From: Streptomyces sp. Je 1-332
GTDB taxonomy: Bacteria > Actinomycetota > Actinomycetes > Streptomycetales > Streptomycetaceae
Direction: 5' to 3'
Length of the DNA: 64,000 nucleotides
Assembly: GCF_040730185.1 (NCBI RefSeq)
Contig: NZ_CP160402.1
Coordinates: 806,001 to 870,000, forward strand
Part shown: positions 27,104 to 36,314 of the stretch, one piece after another
Layout: the number at the start of each line of letters is the position of its first letter
Numbering within the stretch: the first letter of the stretch is position 1
The notes under the pieces: generated by a model
Seen by the model: only the letters and a program-made list of their open reading frames with translations
Database searches by the model: none
Told to the model about the DNA's origin: nothing
Translations under genes and position numbers: made by a program

Positions 27104-27132
27104 TTGACCGTTCGACGAAGCCCTCCTACGCT
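27104..27132 (+). promoter_or_regulatory. Promoter of sugar ABC operon
   Basis: TTGACC at 27104-27109 and TACGCT at 27127-27132 are separated by 17 bases, a good match to the housekeeping sigma consensus of Streptomyces. It lies about 70 bases before the binding-protein start. Confidence 0.55.
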
Positions 27133-27147
27133 CCTCGCACCCCCGCA

Positions 27148-27163
27148 GGTATATCGATTAACC
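27148..27163. promoter_or_regulatory. Candidate LacI operator
   Basis: GGTATATCGATTAACC is a 16-base dyad with 12 symmetric positions and a central CG, as LacI-family sites have. It lies just downstream of the -10 box, where bound repressor would block transcription. The LacI gene at 30340 in the same operon is the likely binder. Confidence 0.5.
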
Positions 27164-27199
27164 CCTGGTTGTCATCGTCCTGGTTGGAGACATCCCGCT

Positions 27200-28492
27200 G
27201 TGCGCTCAACGATGAGTCGGCGCGGCTTCCTCGCCGCAGGTTCAGGCCTGACCGCCGCCACCACCCTGCCCGCCGTCGCCGGCTGCTCCACGCTGGCGTC
27301 GGCGGATTCCGATCCCGACACGCTCGTGGTGCACAGCCAGCTCGGCACCACCGCGCCGGGCTCGCCCACGTACCTGTCCGCCCTGAACACCTTCCGGGAG
27401 GAGAACCCGGGCCTGAAGGTGAAGAACCTCGTCAACGGCGACGACCTCGCGCAGGTCTACGAGACCTCACGGCTCGCCCGCAAGGAGCCGGACGTCGTCA
27501 TGGTGAACCTCTACGACAAGACGCTGGCCTGGACCGATGTCGGGGCCACCGTCGACGTCAAGGGATACATGGACGACTGGGGGCTGCGAAAGCGCGTCCT
27601 GCCCGTCGCCCTCGGCGCCTGGACCGACGGCAAGGGACGGCTTCGGGCCTTCCCGTACTTCGCCACCAACTGGCCGGTCGCCTACAACACCGCGCTGCTC
27701 GACAAGGCCGGGGTCGACGCCATCCCCACCACCGGCGACCAGCTGATCGCCGCGGCCCGCAAGCTCCGCGCCAAGGGCATCGCGCCGGTGACCGTCGGCG
27801 GCAACGACTGGACGGGCCAGAAGCTCCTGGCGCAGATCATCCAGACCTTCCTGACCCCCGACGAGGCGCGGAAGGTGTTCACGAGCGGTGACTTCAGCGG
27901 CAGCCGGGGCGCCCGCGACGGCATCGAGTACTTCGCCGCCCTGCGCGACGCGGGAGTCTTCGCCGACAAGGCACAGGGCCTGACCTCCGACACGATGACG
28001 ACGCAGTTCAACACCGAGGCGGCGGCCATCCAGTCCGCGATGTCGTCGGCACTGGCGAAGGTCCCGGAGAAGGTCGCCCGGCACACCGAGGTCGGAGGCT
28101 GGCCCCTCGCGCCGGACGCCGCGCACGACAAGCCGACGATCCTGCGGACATACACCCTGATCGGGTTCTGGATCAGCCCGAACGGCACGAAGAAGCTGGA
28201 CGCGGTCGAGAAGTTCCTGCGCTTCATGTACCGGCCCGACACCGTCTCGCGGTTCATCAAGGAGAGCGGGCGCGACATGGCGCTGCGCTCCGACACGCTC
28301 AGCACGGACTTCCCGCTGGTCGCCGATGCGCAGAAGCTCGGCGACGACGTCAGCGAGGCCCTGCTGCCCGACGTCTACGTCCCGCCGGCCGCGACGCAGC
28401 CGCTGATCACCGCGACCAGTACGGCGTTCACGCGTGGCACGAGCCCCGCCAAGGTGCGTTCCGTGCTCGAAGCCGCGTACCGCACCGCATGA
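27200..28492 (+). CDS. ABC sugar-binding lipoprotein
   Basis: The 430-residue protein is an extracellular solute-binding protein of the carbohydrate ABC family 1. It has a Tat-like signal (SRRGFLAAGSGLTAATT) and lipobox VAGC near residue 27. DTLVVHSQLGTTA begins the mature domain, and FPYFATNWPVAYN and TVGGNDWTGQKLL are typical ligand-lobe segments. GTG 27200 has GGAG upstream; ATG 27212 is an alternative with no ribosome site. It supplies sugar to the two permeases that follow. The GH5 and GH3 genes downstream suggest a mannosidic or glucosidic oligosaccharide. Confidence 0.88.
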   Translation: MRSTMSRRGFLAAGSGLTAATTLPAVAGCSTLASADSDPDTLVVHSQLGTTAPGSPTYLSALNTFREENPGLKVKNLVNGDDLAQVYETSRLARKEPDVVMVNLYDKTLAWTDVGATVDVKGYMDDWGLRKRVLPVALGAWTDGKGRLRAFPYFATNWPVAYNTALLDKAGVDAIPTTGDQLIAAARKLRAKGIAPVTVGGNDWTGQKLLAQIIQTFLTPDEARKVFTSGDFSGSRGARDGIEYFAALRDAGVFADKAQGLTSDTMTTQFNTEAAAIQSAMSSALAKVPEKVARHTEVGGWPLAPDAAHDKPTILRTYTLIGFWISPNGTKKLDAVEKFLRFMYRPDTVSRFIKESGRDMALRSDTLSTDFPLVADAQKLGDDVSEALLPDVYVPPAATQPLITATSTAFTRGTSPAKVRSVLEAAYRTA

Positions 28493-28547
28493 GCCGCCGT
28501 CCGTCCGAGCTGCCCGAGCCGCCCGAGCCTTCTGGGAGTCACCCGAG

Positions 28548-29483
28548 ATGACGACAACGATGTCGACGCCGGGCGGGACCGACGTCCGCCCCGCTGCCTC
28601 CGCCGAGCCCCCGATCCGCGCACGCCGCCAGGAAGGCGGCACGATCCTCGCCGTCCCCGCCCTGATCTGGTACCTGGTCTTCATGGTCGGGCCGATGATC
28701 GCGATCTTCGTGATCGCGGCCCTGCGCTGGCCGGGCATGCTCCAGCCCGTCTCGTTCGCCGGGTTCGACAACGTCCGCACGGTCTTCGACGACCCGGTGC
28801 TCTGGGACGCCGTGCGCAATACGGCGGTCCAGCTGGCCGTTGCGCTGCCGGTCATGATCGTGTGCGCGTACATGCTGGGCTACTACGTGGCGCAGAAGCC
28901 GCCGGGGCACCGTGTCCTGCGCTACCTCCTCTTCATACCCGGCCTGATCTCCACCCCGGCCAAGGCGATGGTTTTCTACGCCGCCCTGTCCCCCGACGGC
29001 CTGGTCAACGGCGCGCTGAAGTCGGTGGGGCTCGGCTCGGTGACCGACGCCTGGCTGGCCTCCCCCTCGACGGCGCTCGCCTGTCTGATCGTGCTCGACA
29101 TCTGGGGCGGGATCGGCTTCACCGCCGTCCTGTTCGCCGCGCGGCTCGGCAGCGTGCCCGAGGAGCTCGGCGAGGCGGCGCAGCTGGACGGCGCCGGGCA
29201 CTGGCGGACGATGTGGGGCGTGCACTTCCCGGTCATCCGCGAGTACGTGGGCGTGGTGACGATGCTGCAGTTCCTCTGGACGTTCTTCGGGTCGGCCCAG
29301 CACGTCCTGCTCCTTACGCAGGGCGGCCCCGGCAGCTCGTCGACCACGCTGTCCTTCCTCGTCTACCAGAAGGCGTTCATCGCGGCCGACCTCGGCTACA
29401 GCCAGACCGTCGGCGTGCTCCTCTTCCTGGTCGGTCTCGTCGGCCTGCTCACCATCCGCCGCGCGTTCCGCCAGAACTACTGA
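28548..29483 (+). CDS. ABC sugar permease (MalF-type)
   Basis: The 311-residue inner-membrane protein has six predicted membrane helices and the EAA loop (EELGEAAQLDGAGHWRTMWGVHFPVI) that contacts the ATPase. ATG 28548 follows GGGAG by seven bases. It lies 55 bases after the binding-protein gene and 32 bases before the second permease. No ATPase is encoded in the operon; Streptomyces sugar importers commonly share the MsiK ATPase encoded elsewhere. Confidence 0.9.
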   Translation: MTTTMSTPGGTDVRPAASAEPPIRARRQEGGTILAVPALIWYLVFMVGPMIAIFVIAALRWPGMLQPVSFAGFDNVRTVFDDPVLWDAVRNTAVQLAVALPVMIVCAYMLGYYVAQKPPGHRVLRYLLFIPGLISTPAKAMVFYAALSPDGLVNGALKSVGLGSVTDAWLASPSTALACLIVLDIWGGIGFTAVLFAARLGSVPEELGEAAQLDGAGHWRTMWGVHFPVIREYVGVVTMLQFLWTFFGSAQHVLLLTQGGPGSSSTTLSFLVYQKAFIAADLGYSQTVGVLLFLVGLVGLLTIRRAFRQNY

Positions 29484-29515
29484 CGCCGCCAGACCCCTGA
29501 TCGGAGCCGGTCACC

Positions 29516-30343
29516 TTGAAGCACGGAAAGTCCTGGCTGCCCGCGCACATCCTGGCGTGGGCGTACGCGGCGCTGCTCGTCGTCCCCCTCTACTACCTGC
29601 TCGCCTCGGCCTTCAAGACGAACGAGCAGATCTTCGCGAGCCCCTTCTCCCTGCCCACCTCACTGTCCTTCGGCAACTTCGACACCGCCTTCGAGAGCGC
29701 CGATCTGGGGCTCGCGGTCGTCAACTCGGCTCTGGTGACGTCCTTTTCGCTGGTCCTGACGCTGGGCCTGGCGATTCCGGCCGCCTTCGCGATCGCCCGC
29801 GCGACGGGCCCGCTCGGCGCGTTCGTGGAGAAGGTCTTCTCGCTGGGCTTCCTCATCCCGACGTTCGCCGCGCTCTTCCCGACGTTCCTGCTCGCGGCGG
29901 CCACCGGTCTGTTCCACACGCGCATGTTCATGGTGCTCTTCCTGCCCGCCACCGCGATGCCGCTGTCCGTCGTCATCCTGGTGCAGTTCATGCGGACCAT
30001 CCCCAAGGAGATGGAGGAGGCGGCGCGGATGGACGGCGCCTCCACCTTCGCGGTCCTGCGCCACGTCTATACGCCGATGTGCCTGCCCGGCATCGCGACG
30101 GTGCTGCTCCTGAACTTCCTGACGTTCTGGAACGAGTATCTGTACTCGCTCGTGATCATCGGCCCCGACCCGTCCCAGCGCACCGTGCAGGTCGCCCTGC
30201 CCACCCTCAAGTCCCTGACGGGGACGGATTACGGGGTGCTGACCGCCGGTACGGTACTGACTCTCGTACCGGTATGGGCCGTCTACACGGTGCTGCAGAA
30301 GCGGATGCAGCAGGCTCTCGTCAGTGGGGCGGTGAAGATGTGA
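29516..30343 (+). CDS. ABC sugar permease (MalG-type)
   Basis: The 275-residue protein is the second permease, with six helices and the EAA loop (KEMEEAARMDGASTFAVLRHVYTPM). The start is taken as TTG 29516 because GGAG lies nine bases upstream and no other start precedes the first helix. Its stop overlaps the LacI start by four bases. Confidence 0.88.
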   Translation: MKHGKSWLPAHILAWAYAALLVVPLYYLLASAFKTNEQIFASPFSLPTSLSFGNFDTAFESADLGLAVVNSALVTSFSLVLTLGLAIPAAFAIARATGPLGAFVEKVFSLGFLIPTFAALFPTFLLAAATGLFHTRMFMVLFLPATAMPLSVVILVQFMRTIPKEMEEAARMDGASTFAVLRHVYTPMCLPGIATVLLLNFLTFWNEYLYSLVIIGPDPSQRTVQVALPTLKSLTGTDYGVLTAGTVLTLVPVWAVYTVLQKRMQQALVSGAVKM

Positions 30344-31389
30344 ACGGGTCGGAAGCATCCAGGAGGGACAGCGGCGGGCGCCCCACGATCAAGGCCGTCG
30401 CCGCGGCGGCCGGGGTCTCCACGGCAGCCGTCTCGCAGGCCTTCAACGCCAAGGGCCGCATCTCCGAGGCCACCCGGCGCCGCATCCTGGACGCCGCCGC
30501 CGAGCTCGGCTGGTCGCCCAGCGCGACGGCCACGGCGCTGCGCAGCGCGCGGACCCGCACGCTGGCCCTGGTCGTGCGCCGCCCCACCGACGTGCTCGGC
30601 GCGGACCCGCACTTCGGCGAGCTGATCACCGGCCTGGAGGGCGAACTCGCCCCGCGCGGCTATGGCTTGCTGCTCCACCTGGTCACGGATGTGGCGGAGG
30701 AGAGCGCGCTGTACGAGCGCCTGGCCGCCGAGGGCCGCGTCGACGGCGCCGTCCTGACCGACGCCCGCGCCGACGACCCCCGCCCGCCGCTGCTGCGCGG
30801 TCTCGGTCTGCCCGCGGTGCTGCTCGGCGCGCCCCACCCGGACACGCCCGTGCCCACCGTGGGTCTGGGCGACCAGGGCGCCGGCATACACGAAGCCGTG
30901 GACCACCTCATGGGGCTCGGCCACCGGCGCATCGCCTATGTGTCGGGGCCCGGCGAACTGCTGCACACGGGACAGCGCCGCGCGGTCTTCGAAGAGACGT
31001 TGCGGAGCAAGGGAGTTGAACCGGTCGCCGTCCTGAGCACCGACTTCTCCGAGGCGGCGGCCGTCACCGCGACCGAGGAGCTGCTCGGCATGGCGGAGCG
31101 CCCCACCGCCGTCATGTACGCGAACGACTCCATGGCGGTGTGCGGTATCGGCGCCGCTCAGCGCTCCGGCCTTCGCGTCCCGGAGGACCTGTCCGTCGTC
31201 GGCTACGACAACCTCCCGATCGGCCGCTGGCTGCATCCGCGTCTGACGACCGTCGACCAGCAGGTCCAGCGGGTCGGCGCGGCTGCCGCGCGGGCGCTGC
31301 TCGCCCAGTGCGGTGAGGACGTGCCGCACGTCCCTCTCGACGACCGGCCGCGTCTTGTCGTCCGCGAGTCGACGGGGCCCGCCCACTGA
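30340..31389 (+). CDS. LacI-family transcriptional regulator
   Basis: The 349-residue protein has a LacI helix-turn-helix at about 13-65 (PTIKAVAAAAGVSTAAVSQAFNAKGRISEATRRRILDAAAELGWSPSA) and a periplasmic-binding-like sensor domain ending ERLTTVDQQ-type (HPRLTTVDQQVQRVG). Its GTG overlaps the permease stop by four bases. It probably represses the importer/glycosidase operon from 27148 and responds to the imported sugar. Confidence 0.9.
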   Translation: MNGSEASRRDSGGRPTIKAVAAAAGVSTAAVSQAFNAKGRISEATRRRILDAAAELGWSPSATATALRSARTRTLALVVRRPTDVLGADPHFGELITGLEGELAPRGYGLLLHLVTDVAEESALYERLAAEGRVDGAVLTDARADDPRPPLLRGLGLPAVLLGAPHPDTPVPTVGLGDQGAGIHEAVDHLMGLGHRRIAYVSGPGELLHTGQRRAVFEETLRSKGVEPVAVLSTDFSEAAAVTATEELLGMAERPTAVMYANDSMAVCGIGAAQRSGLRVPEDLSVVGYDNLPIGRWLHPRLTTVDQQVQRVGAAAARALLAQCGEDVPHVPLDDRPRLVVRESTGPAH

Positions 31390-31442
31390 CCGCCGCTTCT
31401 GATCACCTCTCCACCCCCGTACGGAAAGACCTGAGTACCCCC

Positions 31443-33377
31443 ATGCGACGCCACAGCGCCCACCTCACCCATGACTCCGCCGTCCTGCCCTGGATCGGCG
31501 CCAACTTCTGGTCCCGCACCGGCGGTCCGCTGATGTGGCGGAACTACGACCCGAAGACGGTCCGCGAGGAACTGGCCGTGCTGCGCGAGCACGGCCTGAC
31601 CATGACCCGCTCGTTCTTCTACTGGCCGGACTTCCACCCCGAGCCGCACCGCATCGACGAGGAGCTGTGCGAGCGCTTCCGTGACTTCCTCGACGCCCAC
31701 ACCGAGTTGGGGATGGGCACGGTCCCCACCTTCATCGTCGGGCACATGTCCGGCGAGAACTGGGACCCGGCGTGGCGCGGGGGCCGCGACCTCTACGAGG
31801 ACGTGTGGCTGGTCGGCCGCCAGGCGTGGTTCGTGTCGCAGATGACGCGCCGCTTCAAGGACCACGCGGGGGTCACCGGCTGGCTCATCACCAACGAGAT
31901 GCCGGGCTACGGCCGCGTCTACCAGGTGGATCCGCCGTCGAGCGACGTCGTCACCGCCTGGGCGCAGTTCATGTGCGACGCGGTGCGCGCCGCGGGCGGC
32001 ACACAGCCGGTCTCGCTCGGCGACGGCGCGTGGGGCATCGAGGTGACGGGCCGCGACAACGGCTTCTCGCTGCGGGACACCGCCGAGTACGTCGATTTCG
32101 TGGGCCCCCATGTGTACCGCTCGGACACGGACCGCGTACGTCAGCACTACCGCGCCGCGTTCGAGTGCGAGCTGGCCGCCGTCACCGAACAGCCGGTGAT
32201 CCTGGAGGAGTTCGGCCTCTCGACGGACACCGTGTCGGCCGAGAACGCGGGGATCTACTACCGCCAGACGCTCCACAACTCCCTCCTCGGCGGCGCGACC
32301 GGCTGGATGGCCTGGAACAACACCGACTACGACGACCTGTGGGACCAGTCGCCGTACGACCACCACCCCTTCGAGATGCACTTCGGCATCACGGACAGCA
32401 CCGGCGCCCCGAAGGCCCCGCTCGTCGAACTCCACTCGTTCTCACGGGTGTTGGAGCAGGTCGACTTCGCCCACTGCCGGCGCTCGGACGCGGACGCGGC
32501 GCTCGTCGTGCCCGCGTTCCTGGAGCGCGGCTACCCCTACAGCCGCCCCGCCGACCGACCCCTGATCTTCACGTCCCTCCATCAGGGGTACGTCGCCGCG
32601 CGCGGGGCCGATCTGCCGGTGGCGCTCACGCGGGAGGCGGACGGGCTCCCCGGAGAGGCCACGCTGTATCTCCTGCCGTCCACGCGGCAGTTGACGACCC
32701 GTACGCGGCGCGAGCTGGAGCGGCGGGCCCGCGAGGGCGCCACCGTGTACCTGTCGTTCTGCTCCGGCGAGCACCCCGGGACGCGCGGCCCGTGGTTCGA
32801 CGGCCTGGACGGCCTCTTCGGGGTCGAGCTCCAGCTCTCGTACGGGGTGGCCGAACCCATCGAGGACGACGTTCTCGAGCTGACGTTCACCGAGGAGTTC
32901 GGCGCCATCGCGGCGGGCGAGACACTGCGCTTCCCGGTGGCGGGCAACGAGGACAGCCGTGCCTACCTGCCGGTGGTCCCGACGAGCGCGCGCGTGGTGG
33001 CGAAGGACGCGCACGGCCGCCCGGCGCTGCTGGTGCACGAGACGGGCCGCGGCCGTACGGTCCTTGCCACTTACCCCCTGGAGCACATGGCCGCGCGCAC
33101 GGCCCGCGTCAACCCGGAGCAGACGCACCGGCTCTACGCGGCGCTGGCTCAACTGGCGGGCGTTGAGCGCCCGGTCACGGTCGACAGCCCGTATGTCTCG
33201 GCGGACGTCCTGGTGCACGAGGACGGGCGGCGGTTCGTGTGGCTGGTCGGCCAGTCGGAGGAGGAGCTGACGGTGCGCCCGGCGGTGGACGGTTCGCTGC
33301 ACGACCTGGAGACGGGAGAGGCGGTGGAGGAGGTGCGGCTCGCCCCGTTCGGCGTGCGCGTCCTCGAACAGCGGTGA
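31443..33377 (+). CDS. GH5-like glycoside hydrolase (possible beta-mannosidase)
   Basis: The 644-residue protein is a clan GH-A hydrolase. The acid/base Glu is in WLITNEMPGY and the nucleophile Glu in VILEEFGLST, about 100 residues apart as in GH5. The barrel covers about 15-330; the C-terminal half (about 350-640) has a glutamine-amidotransferase-like and beta-sandwich look (ATLYLLPSTRQLTTRTRRELERRAREG). No signal peptide is present, so it acts on imported oligosaccharides. Related Streptomyces proteins are GH5 beta-mannosidases, but I cannot fix the substrate. The ATG follows 53 bases after the LacI gene. Confidence 0.75.
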   Translation: MRRHSAHLTHDSAVLPWIGANFWSRTGGPLMWRNYDPKTVREELAVLREHGLTMTRSFFYWPDFHPEPHRIDEELCERFRDFLDAHTELGMGTVPTFIVGHMSGENWDPAWRGGRDLYEDVWLVGRQAWFVSQMTRRFKDHAGVTGWLITNEMPGYGRVYQVDPPSSDVVTAWAQFMCDAVRAAGGTQPVSLGDGAWGIEVTGRDNGFSLRDTAEYVDFVGPHVYRSDTDRVRQHYRAAFECELAAVTEQPVILEEFGLSTDTVSAENAGIYYRQTLHNSLLGGATGWMAWNNTDYDDLWDQSPYDHHPFEMHFGITDSTGAPKAPLVELHSFSRVLEQVDFAHCRRSDADAALVVPAFLERGYPYSRPADRPLIFTSLHQGYVAARGADLPVALTREADGLPGEATLYLLPSTRQLTTRTRRELERRAREGATVYLSFCSGEHPGTRGPWFDGLDGLFGVELQLSYGVAEPIEDDVLELTFTEEFGAIAAGETLRFPVAGNEDSRAYLPVVPTSARVVAKDAHGRPALLVHETGRGRTVLATYPLEHMAARTARVNPEQTHRLYAALAQLAGVERPVTVDSPYVSADVLVHEDGRRFVWLVGQSEEELTVRPAVDGSLHDLETGEAVEEVRLAPFGVRVLEQR

Positions 33378-35680
33378 GCGCGCCCCTGTACCGGGACGCC
33401 GCAGCCCCGGTCGCCGACCGGGTGCGGGACCTGCTCTCCCGGATGACGCTCACCGAGAAGGTGGGCCAGGTCAACCAGCGGATGTACGGCTGGGACGCCT
33501 ACGAGCGGACGGCGGGCGCCCAGGAAGGTCACCGCCTGACGGACGCCTTCCGTGCCGAGGTCGCCGCGTTCGACGGGATGGGCGCGCTGTACGGACTGCA
33601 GCGCGCCGACCCGTGGTCGGGAGTGACGTTCGCCGACGGCATCACGGCGGCGGACGCGGCGCGGGTCGCCGACTCGGTGCAGCGGCACGTCGTCTCCCAC
33701 ACCCGGCTCGGCATCCCGGTACTCCTGGTCGAGGAGGTCCCGCACGGCCACCAGGCCCTGGACGGCACCGTCCTGCCGGTGAACCTCGCGGTGGGAGCGA
33801 CCTGGGACCCGGATCTGTACGAGGCAGCGGCGGCGGGCGCGGCGGCCGAGCTGCGCGCCAGGGGCGCCCACGTCGCGCTCGTCCCGGCGCTGGACCTGGT
33901 GCGCGACCCGCGCTGGGGCCGCGCGGAGGAGTGCTTCGGCGAGGACCCCTACCTGGCGGCGCGGTTCACCCAGGCTCTGGTGCGGGGCATGCAGGGGCAC
34001 GGCACCTCGTACGCCCCGGACCGGGCCGCGGTCGTGCTCAAGCACTTCGCCGGGCAGGGCGCGACGGTCGGCGGGCGCAACAGCGCGGCCACGGAGCTGG
34101 GCCCGCGCGAGCTCCACGAGATCCACCTGGTCGCGGCGCGGGCGGGCGTACGCGCCGGGGCCGCGGGCGTCATGGCCGCGTACAACGAGTTCGACGGTCT
34201 GCCGTGCGCGGCCAACCGCGAGCTGCTCACCGGTCTGCTGCGCGAGCGCTGGGGGTTCACCGGCCTGGTCATGGCCGACGGGTGCGCCCTCGACCGTCTC
34301 GTGCGCCTCACCGGAGACCCTGTGTCGGCGGGCGCGCTCGCCCTGAACGCGGGCACGGATCTGAGCCTGTGGGACGGCTGCTTCCCGCGGCTCGCGGAGG
34401 CGGTGGAGCGCGGCCTGGCCTCCGAGCACGCACTGGACGCCGCGGTCGCCCGCGTCCTGACGCTGAAGTTCCAACTGGGCCTCTTTGAGCGCCCCTACGT
34501 CGTCGAAGCGCCGCAACCACAGGCCCGCCAGGCCGAGTTGAGCGAACGCCTGGCCCGCGAGTCGATCGTCCTGCTGAGCCATGACGGCGCCACTCTCCCC
34601 CTGGCCGCTCCACCCCGCATCGCTGTCATCGGCCCCAACGCCGACTCGCTCCCGCAGCAGCTCGGCGACTACACCGCGCCGCAGCGCCCCGGCACCGGGC
34701 TCACCGTCCTCGACGGCATCAGGGCGGTCGCGCCGCCGGGCGTCGAGGTGACGTACGCGCGAGGGTGCGATCTCGTCGGCGGCGACCAGGGCGGGATCGC
34801 GGACGCGGTGGCGCTGGCCGCCGGCGCCGACACGGCCGTGCTCGTGCTCGGCGGGTCCAGCGCGCGGGAGGCCGACACGCGCTTCGACAGCAACGGGGCG
34901 GCGATCGTCGCCTCCGGAGCTCCGGCGGGGATGACGTGCGGAGAGGGAGTCGACCTCGCGGAACTGAGCCTCCCGTCAGGTCAGTTGGCGCTGCTCGACG
35001 CAGTGGCCGCCACCGGCACCCCCGTCGTCGTGGTCCTCGTCCAGGGGCGGCCGCATGCCGTTCCGGAGCTTGCGGGGCGGGCCCGTGCCGTGCTCTCGGC
35101 CTGGTACCCGGGGCCGTGGGGCGGGCGGGCGCTCGCCGACGTGCTCTTCGGGCGCGCGGAGCCCGTCGGGCGCCTGCCCGTCTCCGTGCCGCGTTCGGCG
35201 GCCCAGCTCCCGGTGTTCTACAACGCCAAGGATCACGGCTACCGGGGCTACGTGGACCAGCCCGCCACCGCGCTGCACGCCTTCGGCCACGGGCTCTCGT
35301 ACACGACCGTCGAGTACGGGGAGCCACGGCTCTCTCGCACGAAGGCCTCGGTCGGCGATCCGGCCCTCACCTGCACGGTCACCGTGCGGAACACGGGTGC
35401 GCGTGCCGTGCGGGAGACCGTGCAGCTCTATGTGCGCCGCCTGGCGGGGTCCGGTTCCTGGCCGCGCGTCCGTGAGCTGCGGGGTTTCGCGCGGGTCGAC
35501 CTGGACCCCGGCGAAAGCGCCGATGTCGCCTTCGTAGTGGAGGCGGATACGCTTGCCTCGCTGGACCGCGCCACGGAGTACGTCGTGGAGCCGGGCGAGA
35601 TCCTCCTGGAGACAGGTCCTTCCTCCGACCGTACGCAGGGCGCCCGGCTGACCCTGACGCCGGCCGTGGCGCACCCGTGA
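33374..35680 (+). CDS. GH3 beta-glycosidase, intracellular
   Basis: The 768-residue protein has the GH3 layout: a barrel domain (KVGQVNQRMYG, IPVLLVEEVPHGHQ, DPRWGRAEECFGEDP, VLKHFAGQG), then an alpha/beta sandwich (RIAVIGPNADS, QLGDYT) and a C-terminal FN3-like domain (TCTVTVRNTGARAVRETVQLYV). The nucleophile Asp is in GFTGLVMADGCALDR, an unusual variant of the common V-V-S-D-W/C-G. There is no signal peptide. Its GTG overlaps the GH5 stop by four bases, so it should finish hydrolysis of the same imported oligosaccharide. Beta-glucosidase or beta-xylosidase activity are both possible. Confidence 0.87.
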   Translation: MSAPLYRDAAAPVADRVRDLLSRMTLTEKVGQVNQRMYGWDAYERTAGAQEGHRLTDAFRAEVAAFDGMGALYGLQRADPWSGVTFADGITAADAARVADSVQRHVVSHTRLGIPVLLVEEVPHGHQALDGTVLPVNLAVGATWDPDLYEAAAAGAAAELRARGAHVALVPALDLVRDPRWGRAEECFGEDPYLAARFTQALVRGMQGHGTSYAPDRAAVVLKHFAGQGATVGGRNSAATELGPRELHEIHLVAARAGVRAGAAGVMAAYNEFDGLPCAANRELLTGLLRERWGFTGLVMADGCALDRLVRLTGDPVSAGALALNAGTDLSLWDGCFPRLAEAVERGLASEHALDAAVARVLTLKFQLGLFERPYVVEAPQPQARQAELSERLARESIVLLSHDGATLPLAAPPRIAVIGPNADSLPQQLGDYTAPQRPGTGLTVLDGIRAVAPPGVEVTYARGCDLVGGDQGGIADAVALAAGADTAVLVLGGSSAREADTRFDSNGAAIVASGAPAGMTCGEGVDLAELSLPSGQLALLDAVAATGTPVVVVLVQGRPHAVPELAGRARAVLSAWYPGPWGGRALADVLFGRAEPVGRLPVSVPRSAAQLPVFYNAKDHGYRGYVDQPATALHAFGHGLSYTTVEYGEPRLSRTKASVGDPALTCTVTVRNTGARAVRETVQLYVRRLAGSGSWPRVRELRGFARVDLDPGESADVAFVVEADTLASLDRATEYVVEPGEILLETGPSSDRTQGARLTLTPAVAHP

Positions 35681-35773
35681 GCGCCACGTCCGAATCCCGC
35701 CAGCCGCACGCCCCGGCACCCCGCAGAATTGGGGTGTCACCGGGGATGGGCCCCCGGGCAGAGGGAGTATCTG

Positions 35774-36295
35774 ATGAGCAAGGTCACGGCAGCCAAGGCC
35801 GTCTACACGACCGTCGACAGCCCGCTGGGCGAGCTGCTGCTGGTCGGCGAGAAGTCGGCCACCGCGAACGGCGGCACCGCGCTGGCCTCGCTGTCCCTGC
35901 CCGGACAGAAGGGCGGCGAGGTCGTCCAGGACGGGTGGGGACGGGACGACGAGGCCTTCGACGTGATCGCCGGGCAGCTGCGCGCGTACTTCGCCGGGAC
36001 GCTTCAGCACTTCGACATCGAGTACGTGAGCGGCGTCGGCACCGACTTCCAGGAGCGGGTCTGGCATGCCCTCGAAAGCCTCCCGTACGGCACGACCACC
36101 ACGTACGGGAAACTCGCCGCGCAGCTCGGCGTCTCGCGCCCCGCGGTCCGCGCCCTGGGCACGGCCATCGGGCGCAATCCGCTGCTCGTCGTCCGCCCCT
36201 GCCACCGGGTCATCGGCGCCGACGGCTCGCTGAGCGGGTACGCGGGCGGCCTGGAGGCCAAGCGGCGGCTCCTGGACCTGGAGTCGGGGAGCTAG
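35774..36295 (+). CDS. ogt: Methylated-DNA-protein-cysteine methyltransferase
   Basis: The 173-residue protein repairs O6-methylguanine by transferring the alkyl group to its own Cys. The active-site motif is VVRPCHRVIGADGSLSGYAGG near residue 140, and FQERVWHALESLPYGTTTTYGKLA is the helix-turn-helix that reads DNA. The ATG has GGGAG eight bases upstream. It follows the GH3 gene by 93 bases and converges on the IclR gene with a 19-base gap; it has no evident link to the sugar genes. Confidence 0.93.
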   Translation: MSKVTAAKAVYTTVDSPLGELLLVGEKSATANGGTALASLSLPGQKGGEVVQDGWGRDDEAFDVIAGQLRAYFAGTLQHFDIEYVSGVGTDFQERVWHALESLPYGTTTTYGKLAAQLGVSRPAVRALGTAIGRNPLLVVRPCHRVIGADGSLSGYAGGLEAKRRLLDLESGS

Positions 36296-36314
36296 GGCCG
36301 TTCTGCCCGGCCGG

